Assembly (NCBI GenBank): GCA_044359955.1
Contig: JBIKLF010000001.1
Location: forward strand, 1-64,000
Origin: JACTMZ01 sp044359955
Lineage (GTDB): Bacteria; Verrucomicrobiota; Verrucomicrobiia; Chthoniobacterales; JACTMZ01
Reading direction: 5' to 3'
Length of the DNA stretch: 64,000 bases
In this document: piece by piece, positions 62,397 to 64,000 of the stretch
How positions within the stretch are numbered: the first letter of the stretch is position 1
How the letters are laid out: every line of letters starts with the position of its first letter
Notes under the pieces: model-generated
Told to the model about the DNA's origin: nothing
Databases searched by the model: none
What the model saw: only the letters and a program-made list of their open reading frames with translations
Program-made: the position numbers and the translations under genes

Positions 62397-63854
62397 TCAG
62401 GACGAGTGATAGTTGACCGGTTCTTCGGTGATGGTGACGTCGTGCGGATGGCTTTCCCGCAATCCGGCCGCAGTGACTTGCATGAAGGTGGCTTTGCCGC
62501 GCAATTCTTCAAGGTTCGCCGCGCCGACGTAGCCCATGCCGGCCCGGAGTCCGCCCATGAGATGGAAGACGAGTTCGCCGAGCGCTCCGCGGTAAGGAAT
62601 GCGGGCCTCGACGCCTTCGGGGACGAATTTGGCGGCGCCTTCTTGGCCGTAACGGTCGCGGGAGCCCTTGGCCAAAGCCCCGGCCGACCCCATTCCGCGG
62701 TATTCTTTGAAAGTGCGACCCTGCCAGCGGGCGAGCTTGCCGGGACTTTCTTCGGTGCCGGCGAGGAGCGAGCCGAGCATGACCGCATCCGCCCCGGCGG
62801 CGAGGGCTTTAACGATGTCGCCGGAGTAACGGATGCCGCCGTCGGCGATGAGCGGAATGCCGCGTTCGCGGCAGACGCGCGAAACGGTGCGGATGGCGGT
62901 GAATTGCGGTGTGCCGACGCCCGCGATGACCCGCGTGGTGCAGATCGAGCCGGGGCCGACGCCGACCTTGATTGCGGCGGCGCCGGCGGCAATGAGATCC
63001 GCTGCTCCTTCCGCGGTGACCACGTTGCCGGCGATGACCGGGATGCCGGGCCAGCGGCCGGCGCACTTTTCGAGCTGGGCGAGCAGGGATTCGGTGTGGC
63101 CGGTCGCGGCGTCGATGGCGATGACATCGCAGCCGGCCTCGACCAGAGCATCACCCGCTTCGAGCGCGCGCGGTCCCACGCCGATGGCCGCGCCGACACG
63201 AAGGCGTCCCTCGCCGTCCTTGCTCGCTTGTCCATGCTGCATGGTTTTGACGATATCCGAGGCGGTCATCAGTCCGACGAGGTGGCCGTCCGGATCGATG
63301 AGCGGCAATTTTTCGATGCGGTGACGGTGGAGGATGGCCTTGGCTTCCGCTTGGGTGCAGCCGGGAGAAGCGGTGACGAGCCGTTCGCGCGGGGTCATGA
63401 CATTGCGCACGAGAATAGTTTCATCTTCTTCGACCCAGATGTCGCGGCGGGTCACGACGCCGAGCACGAGATTTTTCCCGTCGACCACGGGAAAGCCCTC
63501 GATGCCGGTCTCGCGCATGCGGCGGCGGAGTTGGCCGAGGGTGGTTTCGGGGGAGACGGTTTCGGGATGGGTGATGACGATGTTTTCCGCGCGTTTGACC
63601 CGGCGGACCATGGCGATCTGTTTTTCCAGCGGGCAGTTGCGGTGGATGATGCCGATGCCGCCCTCCCGGGCGAGGGCCATGGCCAACCGCTCCTCGGAGA
63701 CGGTATCCATGGCGGCGGAAACCACGGGGATGGCCAGGCGGATGTCGCGGGTCAGGTGGGTGGAGAGGTCGGCCTGGGCGGGGAGGACCCCGCTGCGCCC
63801 CGGCACGATGGTGACGTCGTCAAAACTCAGGCCGATGGGAAGTTGGTCGTTCAT
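62397..63854 (-). CDS. guaB: IMP dehydrogenase
   Basis: Oxidises IMP to XMP with NAD, the committed step to guanine nucleotides. The 485 residues have the TIM-barrel parts LSFDDVTIVPG and GVGPGSICTTRVIAGVG (catalytic cysteine in SICTTR), plus two CBS domains in between (about 93-205). The flap EGVEARIPYRG is present. Its ATG at 63854 shares one base with the stop of the pyrF fragment (TAATG), so translation is coupled. guaA follows. Confidence 0.97.
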   Translation of the reverse strand: MNDQLPIGLSFDDVTIVPGRSGVLPAQADLSTHLTRDIRLAIPVVSAAMDTVSEERLAMALAREGGIGIIHRNCPLEKQIAMVRRVKRAENIVITHPETVSPETTLGQLRRRMRETGIEGFPVVDGKNLVLGVVTRRDIWVEEDETILVRNVMTPRERLVTASPGCTQAEAKAILHRHRIEKLPLIDPDGHLVGLMTASDIVKTMQHGQASKDGEGRLRVGAAIGVGPRALEAGDALVEAGCDVIAIDAATGHTESLLAQLEKCAGRWPGIPVIAGNVVTAEGAADLIAAGAAAIKVGVGPGSICTTRVIAGVGTPQFTAIRTVSRVCRERGIPLIADGGIRYSGDIVKALAAGADAVMLGSLLAGTEESPGKLARWQGRTFKEYRGMGSAGALAKGSRDRYGQEGAAKFVPEGVEARIPYRGALGELVFHLMGGLRAGMGYVGAANLEELRGKATFMQVTAAGLRESHPHDVTITEEPVNYHSS

Positions 63855-64000
63855 TAGTCATGGGCCGGAAAGCGTCCGGCAGCGCGGTTGATGGTGCGGC
63901 GGAATTCATCGGCCGCCCGCGCGATCTGCGCGGGGCCGTCTGCCGGGTAAAGAATGGAACGTGAGGCGTTGACCAACCAAGGCGCTTGCCGCGCACCGAG
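63854..64000 (-). CDS. pyrF: Orotidine 5'-phosphate decarboxylase, C-terminal fragment (runs off the window)
   Basis: The last 48 codons of a gene entering from the right edge. The translation WLVNASRSILYPADGPAQIARAADEFRRTIN matches the C-terminal pattern of OMP decarboxylase of the type 2 subfamily (VNxSRxILY near the end). OMP decarboxylase makes UMP. With guaB and guaA immediately downstream it forms a pyrimidine-purine cluster. Confidence is limited because only the tail is visible. Confidence 0.75.
   Translation of the reverse strand, partial: LGARQAPWLVNASRSILYPADGPAQIARAADEFRRTINRAAGRFPAHD

Overview
The window is high-GC bacterial chromosome that reads best as Verrucomicrobiota. This is inferred from the mix of families: an outer-membrane and LPS machinery (BamA, Skp, LpxD, TolC), a lysine-rich AT-hook protein, a DUF1802 protein, a Cellulase-like protein, many small GC-rich palindromic repeats and a RAYT-like remnant. 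No 16S gene is present to settle it. Genes are tightly packed, many overlap by 4 bases, and Shine-Dalgarno signals are mostly weak.

Layout. 1-2.7 kb: the 3' part of a 23S rRNA gene, a spacer without tRNA, 5S rRNA and a strong terminator. 2.7-16 kb, mostly minus strand: SDR oxidoreductase, acetyl-CoA synthetase, SprT-like protein, serine acetyltransferase, a divergent histone H1-like protein, a cystathionine gamma-synthase / PatB-type beta-lyase pair (with CysE, a cysteine/methionine set), an Nramp relative without the DPGN motif, a GNAT enzyme, a GT4 glycosyltransferase, thioredoxin reductase and a DUF1802 protein. 16-26 kb, plus strand: a compact array bamA-skp-lpxD-cutA-BPL_N protein-trpC-ruvB-ABC exporter-glycosyltransferase-like protein.

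26.1-41.3 kb looks like an accessory block. It holds a decayed RAYT-type element with 30-bp inverted ends, a P450, an operon of HTH-metallo-hydrolase fusion / 3-hydroxyisobutyrate-dehydrogenase-like / TIM-barrel proteins, a fatty-acid desaturase opposite an AraC regulator, a molybdenum module (FdhF/YdeP-like oxidoreductase, MOSC-FdhD fusion, MobA), a 5'-truncated IS1595-type transposase, a Cellulase-like protein and a broken toxin-antitoxin pair. Two inverted copies of a compound repeat sit at 31.2 and 40.9 kb. At the right edge lies a decayed copy of the 3' end of the glycosyltransferase gene that borders the block on the left, which suggests the block entered or rearranged a once continuous locus.

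41.3-59.3 kb: a small exported protein, TolC, PgeF, a methyltransferase, ArgS, a PTS EIIA protein, a class III aminotransferase, an isolated nuoA, LMW phosphatase, TrmL, an aldehyde dehydrogenase / saccharopine-dehydrogenase-like pair, CoaX, a UDG-family protein, an ScpB-like decarboxylase, TPR proteins and LemA. 59.3-60.7 kb: a complete IS4-type element with perfect 20-bp inverted repeats and a 13-bp target duplication, inserted into a palindromic repeat, with its transposase split at a T8 run. 60.9-64 kb: a purine/pyrimidine cluster guaA, guaB and the end of pyrF on the minus strand.
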